Below are positions 26,421 to 34,166 of a stretch of DNA of 64,000 nucleotides, piece by piece. The position numbers and the translations under genes were made by a program. A model generated the notes under the pieces. The model worked only from the letters and a program-made list of their open reading frames with translations. It was not told where the DNA came from and did not search any database. The stretch is from Halomonas socia (lineage in GTDB: Bacteria; Pseudomonadota; Gammaproteobacteria; Pseudomonadales; Halomonadaceae), in NCBI RefSeq assembly GCF_010977575.1, contig NZ_CP048812.1, positions 2,294,001 to 2,358,000 of the forward strand, given 5' to 3'. Every line of letters begins with the position of its first letter. The first letter of the stretch is position 1.

Positions 26421-27569
26421 TTATGGTGTCGGCAGCGGTGGGCGGTAGCGGGCCATGAAGCGGCGGTCGATGCGATCCTTCCAGCGCCACACCCAGTCGC
26501 CCGACCAGCTCCAGGGGCCGCGGGAGGCCACCGCGTAGCGATCGCCGGTGCTGATCAGTGCCAGGTGCCGACGCTGGGGTCGGTAGCGGGTCAGGGGGCG
26601 GTCGTGAAGGCTGGCGCGCAGGTTGTCGGCCAGCGCAGGGCCCTGGCGCACGGCGTGAACCCCGGCTTTGTCGCGGCGGTAGTTGACCATCGAGGCAGTG
26701 TCGCCGGCGGCAAACACGTGAGGGTGGCTGATGCTGGCCAGATGGTCGTCGACGCGGATGAAGCCGACACCGTCCAGCGCCAAGCCGGTATCGGCCAGCC
26801 ACGGTGCGGCGCCGGCCTGGGTTGCCCACAGCAGCTCATCGAAGGCCAGGGTGCGGCCGTCGGCGGTATGTACGTGCCCGGCGCCGACGCTGACTACCTC
26901 GGCCTCGCTGTGCAGCGCCACGCCGCGACGTGTCAGCAGGCGTGCGAAGCACCGTTGAACCCGCGCGTTGTGGTTGGCCAGCAGCCGCGGGCCGCGGGTC
27001 ACCAGGCAGAAGCGCAACAGCGATTCGGCCAGGCCGCGCTCACGACACAGGCGCTGCAGCCTCTGCTGCATGGCCAGCAGCACCTCGACGCCGCTGGCAC
27101 CGCCACCGACCACCATGATGGTCTTGCTGACCGGATCGTGCTGCAGCCGCTCGAGCAGCGCCAGCCAGCGCGCATTGAGTCCGTCGATGGGCTTGAGCGG
27201 CGTGGCGTGATCGGCGGCGCCGGGTACTGCCGCCAGGCGCGGTGCGGCACCGATATTCAGCGACAGGCGGTCGTAGGTCAGCGGCGAGTGATCATGGGGA
27301 ATCACCCGCTGGGCAGCGAGGTCGAGGCCGTCGACGCTGTCGCGCAGGAAGCGCGCGCAGGCGGCCTCGGCCAGCGGCGCCAGGTCGATATGCACGTCGT
27401 TGAAGTCGTAGTGCCCGGCGAGGTAGCCGGGCAGCATGCCGGAGTAGGGCGTGAAGCGGTCGCGGCTGATCAGGGTCAGGCGTACGTCGGGGGCGGGGTC
27501 CAGCGCAAAGCGGCGCAGGACCTCGACATGACTGTGACCGCCACCGACGAGCAGCAGCTCACGGGCCAT
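26421..27569 (-). CDS. FAD-dependent pyridine nucleotide-disulfide oxidoreductase, SelD-associated family
   Basis: This is a 382-residue NDH-2-like flavoprotein. The FAD Rossmann motif GGGHSHVEVLR is at about 8-18, a second NAD-binding motif VGGGASGVEVLLAM at about 153-166, and HPHVFAAGDTASM marks the FAD C-terminal box. It resembles the domain often found fused to the N-terminus of selenophosphate synthetase SelD (TIGR03169 family). Here it is a free-standing protein with no SelD after it. The start directly follows the stop of the small HTH gene (no gap). The electron acceptor is unknown; a selenium role is suggested by the neighbouring transporter. Confidence 0.87.
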   Translation of the reverse strand: MARELLLVGGGHSHVEVLRRFALDPAPDVRLTLISRDRFTPYSGMLPGYLAGHYDFNDVHIDLAPLAEAACARFLRDSVDGLDLAAQRVIPHDHSPLTYDRLSLNIGAAPRLAAVPGAADHATPLKPIDGLNARWLALLERLQHDPVSKTIMVVGGGASGVEVLLAMQQRLQRLCRERGLAESLLRFCLVTRGPRLLANHNARVQRCFARLLTRRGVALHSEAEVVSVGAGHVHTADGRTLAFDELLWATQAGAAPWLADTGLALDGVGFIRVDDHLASISHPHVFAAGDTASMVNYRRDKAGVHAVRQGPALADNLRASLHDRPLTRYRPQRRHLALISTGDRYAVASRGPWSWSGDWVWRWKDRIDRRFMARYRPPLPTP

Positions 27570-27839
27570 CTAGCCCTCGTCTTCGACGCTATGGCGCAGG
27601 GTTTCCAGTTCTTCGACGGAAAAATGCTCGATCTTGCCGGCCAGCAGGTCACTGAGGCGCTGCGTGGGGATGCCGGCGCGCTGAGCGATCTCGCGGTTGG
27701 GCAGGTCGGATAGGGCGATGCGGCGAGTGACGACGCGCATCAGGCGGGAACGCTTCTCGAGTTCCCGGACGTCCAGGTCGGGTGTCGCTGGCGAAGGCTC
27801 GCGCAGATCCCAACCGGTCGTTAATCGTGCCGTGCTCAT
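27570..27839 (-). CDS. Small XRE-like helix-turn-helix protein
   Basis: This 89-residue protein has a C-terminal lambda-repressor-like helix-turn-helix at about 40-80 (LSDLPNREIAQRAGIPTQRLSDLLAGKIEHFSVEELETL, of the kind found in HigA-like and HTH_37 proteins). The first 30 residues are polar and unassigned. Its stop is immediately followed by the start of the oxidoreductase gene on the same strand, so the two share a transcript; it may control this block. No toxin gene of a HigB type lies beside it, so I do not call a toxin-antitoxin system. Confidence 0.75.
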   Translation of the reverse strand: MSTARLTTGWDLREPSPATPDLDVRELEKRSRLMRVVTRRIALSDLPNREIAQRAGIPTQRLSDLLAGKIEHFSVEELETLRHSVEDEG

Positions 27840-28003
27840 GTGGCTCCATTGGCTTGGCTTGCGACCCGCTCAGGATGCAAGGTTTTGCGGCAATCTTCCA
27901 GCGCTTCACGGAGATTTTTTTGCCGCGCGCAGACCTGCTCGCCGAGAGCGCGTAGACTGTGTTCAATTGCCTGTTTTATTGCCTTGGACATCAGGATCTT
28001 GCA

Positions 28004-28543
28004 ATGGCGCTTGGCGCAACCCCGTATAAAGTGAACCTGTCACTTACCGACCTGGACCGCGGCGTCTATGCCACCGAGCGTTTCACTGTGGCGCGTCACC
28101 CCTCCGAGACCGAGACGCGCATGACGGTGAGGCTGCTGGCGCATGCGCTGTGGTACGACGAGACGCTGGCCTTCGGCCGCGGGCTATCCGACGTCGACGA
28201 GCCGGCGCTATGGCAGAAGAGTCTCGACGGCCGGGTGCTGCACTGGATCGAGGTCGGCCTGCCCGACGCCGACCGCCTGACCTGGTGCTCGCGCCGCGCC
28301 GAGCGTGTCTCGCTGCTGGCCTATGGCAAGGTCGACGCCTGGGCGTCGCGGGTGCTGGGGGCGGCTGAGGCGCTGGCCAATGTGCACGTGGCCAGCTTGC
28401 CCGAGGCAGCGCTGGCGGAACTGGCCGAGGACCTGCCGCGCAGTATCGACTGGGCGGTGATGATCAGCGAGGGCACGCTCTACGTGACCGACGCTCAAGG
28501 CCAGCACGAGCTGACCCCGACCTGGCTCAGCGGCGAGCGTTGA
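28004..28543 (+). CDS. yaeQ: YaeQ family protein
   Basis: This 179-residue protein matches the YaeQ family from its first residues (MALGATPYKVNLSLTDLDRG) through ARHPSETETRMTVRLLAHAL, which holds the conserved acidic pair, to the C-terminal SIDWAVMISEGTLYVTD. Structures of YaeQ show a PD-(D/E)XK nuclease-like fold; its function is uncertain, with an old proposal of complementing RfaH loss. The ATG at 28004 has AGGA 8 bases upstream. It is divergent from the HTH gene and stands as a single gene, with a weak hairpin after it. Confidence 0.92.
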   Translation: MALGATPYKVNLSLTDLDRGVYATERFTVARHPSETETRMTVRLLAHALWYDETLAFGRGLSDVDEPALWQKSLDGRVLHWIEVGLPDADRLTWCSRRAERVSLLAYGKVDAWASRVLGAAEALANVHVASLPEAALAELAEDLPRSIDWAVMISEGTLYVTDAQGQHELTPTWLSGER

Positions 28544-28567
28544 ATGCACGGCATGTTCAACCTCGCC

Positions 28568-28587
28568 CGGCAATGGTGAAATTGCCG
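28568..28587 (+). terminator. Weak terminator-like hairpin after yaeQ
   Basis: A 7-base inverted repeat (CGGCAAT and its complement) with a 6-base loop lies 25 bases after the yaeQ stop and is followed by TTGTAGT. The stem is short and the T stretch poor, so this is tentative. Confidence 0.4.
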
Positions 28588-28700
28588 TTGTAGTCACTCA
28601 GGCTACTGACGTGCTAGGTTTTTCAGGAGTGCGACCGCTAGTATTCGCGTGATCGCCAATAATCATAACGAACGTCAGGTTTCACGACCGGAGGAAGTCC

Positions 28701-29660
28701 ATGCGCACTATCAAATATGCGGTTGCCGCTTCACTGCTGGCTACCGCCCCGCTGGCCGCGGCGCAGCAGCTGTCCATCGCCACCGGTGGCACCGGCGGGG
28801 TCTACTACCCGATCGGCGGCGGCTTCGCCGAGATGATCAACGACCATATCGAAGGCGCCGACGCCACTGCCGAAGTGACCGGCGCCTCGGTGGAGAACAT
28901 GGGCCTGATCATGCGCGGCGATGCCGACCTGGCCCTGGCCCTGGCCGACACGGTCTACCAGGCCTACAACGGTACCGGCGATTTCGAAGAGCGCCAGATC
29001 GAGAACACTCGCGCCCTGGCGTCGGTGTATCCCAATGCCGTGCAACTGGTGACCCTGGCCGACTCCGATATCGAGTCGCTGGCCGACCTGGAAGGCAAGC
29101 GTGTTTCCGTGGGTGCCCCGGGTAGCGGTACCGAGCTCAACGCTCGCGCCCTGCTCGAATCCAACGGCATGAGCTACGACGATTTCAACCCCCAGCGTCT
29201 CAACTTCAACGAGACCGCCGACGCCATCCGCGATGGCGACATCGATGCCGGTTTCTGGAGCGTGGGCCCGCCCACCAGCTCGATTCTCAACCTGGCGGCG
29301 ACCCGTGACATTCGCCTGATCGGCTTCTCCGACGAGGAGATCGCCAACGCTCAGGAGGACGAGCCGGTGTTCGCCCCCTATGAGCTGGCAGCCGGCATGT
29401 ACGACGGCATGGACGAGGCGGTGCAGACTATCGGTATCCCCAACGTCCTGGTGGTCAATTCCGACATGGACGAAGAGCTGGCCTACCAACTGACCAAGCT
29501 GCTGTTCGAACAGACCGATGAACTGATCGCCGTGCACCCGGCGGCCAACGACACCACCATCGAGTTCACCATGGAATCCACCCCGGTGCCGCTGCACCCA
29601 GGTGCGATTCGCTATTTCGAGGAAGTCGAGGCCGATATCCCGGATCGTCTGCGCCCGTAA
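28701..29660 (+). CDS. TAXI-family TRAP transporter substrate-binding protein
   Basis: This 319-residue protein has a signal peptide (YAVAASLLATAPLAAA, cleavage near residue 22). The TAXI-type fold shows the diagnostic start LSIATGGTGGVYYPIGGGFAEMIN and GKRVSVGAPGSGTELNARALLE. TAXI proteins feed fused DctQM permeases; glutamate or other small carboxylates are known ligands in some, but the ligand here is unknown. GGAGG lies 7 bases before the ATG. A DUF1850 gene and the fused permease follow on the same strand. Confidence 0.94.
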   Translation: MRTIKYAVAASLLATAPLAAAQQLSIATGGTGGVYYPIGGGFAEMINDHIEGADATAEVTGASVENMGLIMRGDADLALALADTVYQAYNGTGDFEERQIENTRALASVYPNAVQLVTLADSDIESLADLEGKRVSVGAPGSGTELNARALLESNGMSYDDFNPQRLNFNETADAIRDGDIDAGFWSVGPPTSSILNLAATRDIRLIGFSDEEIANAQEDEPVFAPYELAAGMYDGMDEAVQTIGIPNVLVVNSDMDEELAYQLTKLLFEQTDELIAVHPAANDTTIEFTMESTPVPLHPGAIRYFEEVEADIPDRLRP

Positions 29661-29695
29661 TCGCGGCGCCACGACATCCACTGATGTGACCTGGG

Positions 29696-30217
29696 ATGGG
29701 CATCGTGCGATTCGGTAACCTGGCAGGGCGGACACTGGTGTCCGCCCTGCTGTCGTGTGGTGCCATCTCCATATTAGCGGTAGCAGATGATACGTTGCAG
29801 CCTGATACCCTGCAGGCGCTGGGGGCCAATGGCGAGACTCTCGCCGAGCTGGCGCGGGCGCCCGGCGAGGGCTGGTGCCTGGCGTGGAATCACTCGGTAC
29901 GCCATTTCAGGGTGCTCGACTGCTACCGCAACGTGGCTGGCGAGATGCAGCTGGAACGCAGTCACCAGCCCGATTTTGCCGCGGGCCTGGGGCATTCCCC
30001 CGGGCGCGGCGAGCAGGTCTCCGATGGCCAGGGCGGCTATTGGATCAATGATATAAATGAGCCCGTCGCCGACAATCGCTATGCGTTACGGGTCGGCTCC
30101 CGCAAGGTCGATCATCGCCTGATCTGGGAGGCGGGCGGTGAAACACATGCATTGAGCCTCAGCGAGCGGGCCAGCGGTGAACGGGTCATCCTTCAACTTA
30201 TCACGCTCGAGCATTGA
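29696..30217 (+). CDS. DUF1850 protein of the TAXI TRAP operon
   Basis: This 173-residue protein has a probable N-terminal signal or anchor segment (LVSALLSCGAISILAVA) and a DUF1850 domain with GWCLAWNHSVRHFRVLDCYR and GLGHSPGRGEQVSDGQGGYWINDIN. The conserved WNHSV-type motif is the family mark. DUF1850 genes lie almost always between TAXI binding proteins and fused permeases, which suggests a periplasmic role in that transporter, but the function is undefined. The ribosome site is weak; a later start is possible. Confidence 0.82.
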   Translation: MGIVRFGNLAGRTLVSALLSCGAISILAVADDTLQPDTLQALGANGETLAELARAPGEGWCLAWNHSVRHFRVLDCYRNVAGEMQLERSHQPDFAAGLGHSPGRGEQVSDGQGGYWINDINEPVADNRYALRVGSRKVDHRLIWEAGGETHALSLSERASGERVILQLITLEH

Positions 30218-30247
30218 GCGATCCAGACCAGGTCTGACGAGGAATCC

Positions 30248-32272
30248 ATGAGCGACTCCACGAGCCCGCCGGTGCAGATGCCGGGCGGCAACGCCATCCA
30301 GCCGCGCGCCATACTGTGGTTGATCACCATCGTGGCGGTAGGGCTGTCCCTGTTCCAGCTCTACTCGGCGGGTATCCAGCCGCTGGGGCTGTTCTATCAG
30401 CGCGGGATTCACCTGGCGCTGATCATGATGCTGGCCTTCCTGATCTTTCCGGTCTTCGGCCCCCACCGTAAGCGTGGTGTTCTCGGCGGGTTGATCGATG
30501 CGGCGTTCTTCGCCGGGGCGTTGGTCACCGGCGGCTATATCCTGTTCTTCCTCGACGAGATCATCTCGCGGGCCGGGTTCTGGAACGAGACGGATATCCT
30601 GGTGGCCTGCATCGCCACCCTGACCGTGCTCGAGGCCAGCCGTCGTGCCGTCGGCTTCGGCATGACGCTGATCGGTGCCCTGGCGATCGTCTACGCCTTT
30701 GCCGGGCCGCGCGGCGAGCTGCCGTGGCTCGGTGAGTGGATGCCGGGCATCCTCGAGCACCGTGGCTATAATCTGGATCGCGTCGCCGGCCAGCTGTATC
30801 TCGGCCAGGAGGGCATCTTCGGCCTGCCGCTGGGCGTGGCGGCGACCTATATCTTCATCTTCGTGCTGTTCGGCGCCTTTCTCGAAAGCACCGGCGCTGG
30901 CAAGTTCTTCATCGACATGGCCTATGCGGCCACCGGGCGCCAGCGTGGCGGCCCGGCCAAGGCGGCCGTGCTGGCCTCGGCGGGCATGGGGTCGATTTCC
31001 GGCAGCGCCATCGCCAATGTGGTGACCACCGGCGCCTTCACCATCCCACTGATGAAGAAGCTGGGCTACAAGCCCCACCAGGCCGGTGGCATCGAGGCCG
31101 CAGCCTCTACCGGCGGCCAGATCATGCCGCCGCTGATGGGCGCCGGCGCCTTCCTGATCGCGGAATATACCAATACGCCTTACCTGGATGTGGTCAAGGT
31201 CAGCATCCTGCCGGCGATCATGTACTTCGCCACCGTTTACCTGTTCGTGCATATCATCGCGCTCAAGCAGGGCATGCAGGGTATGGCGCGCAGCGAGCTG
31301 CCCAAGATGCGCGACGTGATGCGCGATGGCTGGCACTTCCTGCTGCCGCTGGGGGTGCTGGTGTGGCTGCTGGTGATGAACCTCTCGCCGATGCGGGTGG
31401 GCTTCTACGCGGTGGTGACCATGGTCGCCGTGGCGGTGCTGCGCTATGCGATCTGGTTCCTGTTCGTGGCACCGAGCCAGGGCCAGAAGGTGACCTTCGA
31501 CGGCATCAAGCGGGTGGTGATCGCCGGCCTTGTGAAGCTGGTCGAAGGCCTCGAGCTGGGGGCGCGCAACGCCGTGGCGGTGTCCATGGCATGCGCCGTG
31601 GCCGGTATCATCGTCGGCGTGGTCGGCCTCACCGGGCTGGGCCTGAAGTTCTCGTCGATGATGATGGCCTTCTCCGGCGGCAACCTGGTGCTGGCGCTGG
31701 TGATGGTGCTGCTGGCCAGCCTGATCCTGGGCATGGGCCTGCCGGTCACCGCCAGCTATATCGTGTTGATCGTGCTGGTCGGCCCGGCGCTGACCGCCGA
31801 GTTCGGCGTGCCGCTGCTGATCGCCCACCTGGTGGTGTTCTGGTACTCCCAGGACTCCAACGTCACGCCACCCATCGCCTTGGCTGGCTTCGCGGGGGCG
31901 GCGATCGCCGGCTCCAAGCCGATGGAGACCGGCTTCCAGGCCTGGAAGTTCGCCAAGGGCCTCTACCTGATCCCGATGTTCATGGTCTTCAACCCGGAGA
32001 TCATCATCGGCGGTCCGGTGCCGGTGGTGATATGGAACGGGGTGATCGCGATATTCGCGCTATGCGCTTTTGCGGCGGCGCTGGAAGGCTACCTGTTCAC
32101 GCGCATGTCGTGGTTGCCGCGGCTGGCCATCGTGCCGTCGATCGTGGCGGTGTTCTATCCCAACCTGATGGCGGAGATTGTCGGGGTGGTGGTGATGGCG
32201 CTGGCGCTCGGCGGTAACTGGCTGGCCAGCCGTCGCGAGACGGCGGCAACACCCTCGCCGAACAGCGGCTGA
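30248..32272 (+). CDS. TRAP transporter permease, fused small and large subunits
   Basis: This 674-residue membrane protein has a DctQ-like four-helix part (about 15-160) joined to a DctM-like part (about 160-670) in one chain. Typical TAXI-permease motifs are LPLGVAATYIFIFVLFGAFLE, SGSAIANVVTTGAFTIPLMKK, AAASTGGQIMPPLMGAGAFLIAEY and DSNVTPPIALAGFAGAAIAGS. It would be a sodium-driven secondary carrier. An AGGAATCC ribosome site precedes the ATG. It is the last of the three-gene TAXI operon. Confidence 0.94.
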   Translation: MSDSTSPPVQMPGGNAIQPRAILWLITIVAVGLSLFQLYSAGIQPLGLFYQRGIHLALIMMLAFLIFPVFGPHRKRGVLGGLIDAAFFAGALVTGGYILFFLDEIISRAGFWNETDILVACIATLTVLEASRRAVGFGMTLIGALAIVYAFAGPRGELPWLGEWMPGILEHRGYNLDRVAGQLYLGQEGIFGLPLGVAATYIFIFVLFGAFLESTGAGKFFIDMAYAATGRQRGGPAKAAVLASAGMGSISGSAIANVVTTGAFTIPLMKKLGYKPHQAGGIEAAASTGGQIMPPLMGAGAFLIAEYTNTPYLDVVKVSILPAIMYFATVYLFVHIIALKQGMQGMARSELPKMRDVMRDGWHFLLPLGVLVWLLVMNLSPMRVGFYAVVTMVAVAVLRYAIWFLFVAPSQGQKVTFDGIKRVVIAGLVKLVEGLELGARNAVAVSMACAVAGIIVGVVGLTGLGLKFSSMMMAFSGGNLVLALVMVLLASLILGMGLPVTASYIVLIVLVGPALTAEFGVPLLIAHLVVFWYSQDSNVTPPIALAGFAGAAIAGSKPMETGFQAWKFAKGLYLIPMFMVFNPEIIIGGPVPVVIWNGVIAIFALCAFAAALEGYLFTRMSWLPRLAIVPSIVAVFYPNLMAEIVGVVVMALALGGNWLASRRETAATPSPNSG

Positions 32273-32398
32273 CGCGATGGGCCGCCCTGGCTGATCGCAG
32301 TAGCGCCTAAGCGAAGGATGCCGGGGGCAGGCCTGCCGACGGATCAGTCCTGAGCGGTGCTGCCTGCAATGAGCCTGCTTGCCCGTCTGGTCAAGATG

Positions 32399-32418
32399 AC
32401 GGCGCCTGCGGGCGCCGT
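32399..32418 (+). terminator. Hairpin between the TAXI operon and purE
   Basis: An 8-base inverted repeat (ACGGCGCC and its complement) encloses a TGCG tetraloop, followed by TAGAA. It lies 126 bases beyond the permease stop and 48 before purE, so it may end the TRAP transcript or belong to the purE leader. T stretch poor. Confidence 0.45.
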
Positions 32419-32465
32419 TAGAATACCTGCCCTTCGCATTTGAGCATCATTTCCGGGAGCCATAG

Positions 32466-32975
32466 ATGCCATCCAACCAGCAGCCACGTGTCGGCGTGAT
32501 CATGGGGTCGAAATCCGACTGGCCGGTGATGGAGCATGCGGTGGCCATGCTCGAACGCCTCGGCGTGTCCTGCGAGACCCGCGTGGTCTCGGCCCACCGT
32601 ACCCCTGACCTGCTGTTCGACTACGCCAAGAGCGCCGCCCAGCGCGGCCTGCAGGTGATCGTCGCCGGCGCCGGTGGCGCCGCGCACCTGCCGGGGATGG
32701 TGGCGTCCCAGACGCCGCTGCCGGTACTCGGCGTGCCGGTGGAGTCCAAGTCGCTGAAAGGGCTCGACTCGCTGCTGTCGATCGCCCAGATGCCCGGTGG
32801 CATCGCCGTGGGGACGCTGGCCATCGGCAAGGCAGGCGCCACCAATGCCGGTCTGCTGGCGGCACAGATCGTCGCCCTGCAGGACGCCAAGGTGCGCGAG
32901 GCGGTGGAGGCGTTCCGTGCCGAACAGACCCAGGCGGTGCTCGATAACCCCGACCCGCGACCCGACGCGCAGTGA
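32466..32975 (+). CDS. purE: 5-(carboxyamino)imidazole ribonucleotide mutase
   Basis: This 169-residue class I PurE moves the carboxylate of N5-CAIR to carbon 4 in purine synthesis. The family motifs are all present: [30 protein letters not shown] with the catalytic His, and [26 protein letters not shown]. The length is usual. The gene is followed after 10 bases by purK, the partner step. Confidence 0.97.
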   Translation: MPSNQQPRVGVIMGSKSDWPVMEHAVAMLERLGVSCETRVVSAHRTPDLLFDYAKSAAQRGLQVIVAGAGGAAHLPGMVASQTPLPVLGVPVESKSLKGLDSLLSIAQMPGGIAVGTLAIGKAGATNAGLLAAQIVALQDAKVREAVEAFRAEQTQAVLDNPDPRPDAQ

Positions 32976-32985
32976 GGTGAAGCAG

Positions 32986-34098
32986 ATGAACATCGGTGTA
33001 CTCGGTGCCGGTCAGCTGGGCCGCATGCTGGCCCTGGCCGGTTACCCCCTGGCCAATCGTTTCACTTTCCTGGATACCACCGGCCACCCCAGCGCCGGTA
33101 TCGGCGACGTGATGATCGATACCGATCGCAGGCACCTCGATGCCTTCCTGGACAAGGTCGATCTGGTCACCTACGAGTTCGAGCACCTCCCGGTATCGTT
33201 GGTGCAGGCCATCGAGGAGGTCAAGCCGGTCTATCCGTCCAGCGAGGCGATCCGCGTATGCCAGAACCGCGCCGAGGAGAAGGCGCTGTTCGACCGCCTG
33301 GGCATCCCCACGCCGGCCTATCGGCTGGTGGAGAGCGCCGCCGAGCTCGAAGCCGCGGCCCGCGAGCTGGGCACCCCGGTGGTCGCCAAGTCGGTCACCG
33401 AGGGCTACGACGGCAAGGGCCAGGCAGTGCTCAAGGATCCCGCCGAGGCCGCAGATGCCTGGCGCACCATTAACCACCCGCGGCTGATCGTCGAGGCCTT
33501 CGTCGACTTCGTGCGCGAAGTGTCGATCATCGCCGTGCGCGGCCGCGACGGCCAGGTGATGTTCTACCCGATGGCCGAGAACCAGCACGTCGACGGTATC
33601 CTGCGCTACTCGATTGCACCGCTGCCGGACCTCGATGCCAGCGTGCAGCAGACCGCCGACGGCTATATCCGTGCGCTGCTCGACGAGCTCGACTACGTCG
33701 GGGTGCTGACCCTGGAGCTGTTCCAGGCCCGCGACGGTAGCCTGCTGGCCAACGAGATGGCGCCGCGCGTGCACAACTCCGGCCATTGGAGCATGGACGG
33801 CGCGGTGACCAGCCAGTTCGAGAACCACCTGCGGGCGATCCAGGGGCTACCGCTGGGCGATACCGCCGCGCGCCTGCCGACCTGCATGGTCAACGTGATC
33901 GGCCGCGAGGGTGATACCGCAGCGATCCTGGCGATCGCCGACGCTCACCTGCACCGCTACGACAAGCGCGAGCGTGTCGGACGCAAGCTCGGCCACGTCA
34001 ACCTGCTGGCGCCGACCCACGCCGAGCTGCTCGACAAGGTACGCGCCTGCGCGGCGCTGCTGCCCGACGCGCCGGTACCGCGCTTCAGCTTCGAATAA
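32986..34098 (+). CDS. purK: 5-(carboxyamino)imidazole ribonucleotide synthase
   Basis: This 370-residue ATP-grasp enzyme makes N5-CAIR from AIR, bicarbonate and ATP, handing it to PurE. GAGQLGRMLALAGYPL opens the protein; KSVTEGYDGKGQAVL is the ATP-grasp loop, and LTLELFQARDGSLLANEMAPRVHNSGHWSMDGAVTSQFENHLRAI holds the metal-binding Glu and Asn. The ATG with GAGGTG upstream at 32986 was chosen; the longer frame is a shadow of purE. A terminator follows. Confidence 0.97.
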   Translation: MNIGVLGAGQLGRMLALAGYPLANRFTFLDTTGHPSAGIGDVMIDTDRRHLDAFLDKVDLVTYEFEHLPVSLVQAIEEVKPVYPSSEAIRVCQNRAEEKALFDRLGIPTPAYRLVESAAELEAAARELGTPVVAKSVTEGYDGKGQAVLKDPAEAADAWRTINHPRLIVEAFVDFVREVSIIAVRGRDGQVMFYPMAENQHVDGILRYSIAPLPDLDASVQQTADGYIRALLDELDYVGVLTLELFQARDGSLLANEMAPRVHNSGHWSMDGAVTSQFENHLRAIQGLPLGDTAARLPTCMVNVIGREGDTAAILAIADAHLHRYDKRERVGRKLGHVNLLAPTHAELLDKVRACAALLPDAPVPRFSFE

Positions 34099-34117
34099 GC
34101 TAACTGCCTGACAGCGC

Positions 34118-34143
34118 AAGCGGCCCCGCCATTGGGGCCGCTT
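34118..34143. terminator. Terminator hairpin after purEK
   Basis: A 10-base perfect inverted repeat (AAGCGGCCCC and its complement) with a 6-base loop lies 20 bases beyond the purK stop and 23 bases before the end of the convergent phoX gene, so it can serve both. No long T run is present. Confidence 0.7.
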
Positions 34144-34166
34144 ACGTTCGAGGAGACTGCTCTCCG

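Noticed and set aside
27570-27839. HigA-like antitoxin
   Set aside because: The helix-turn-helix fits but no HigB-type toxin is adjacent; the neighbours are an oxidoreductase and a transporter, so I call only a small HTH protein.
30086-31828. 580-codon minus-strand frame opposite the TAXI permease
   Set aside because: Low-complexity His/Gln/Asp-rich translation mirroring a hydrophobic gene on the other strand; no ribosome site, no family match.
32500-33828. 442-codon minus-strand frame opposite purE/purK
   Set aside because: purE and purK are unmistakable on the plus strand; this frame has no recognisable features.
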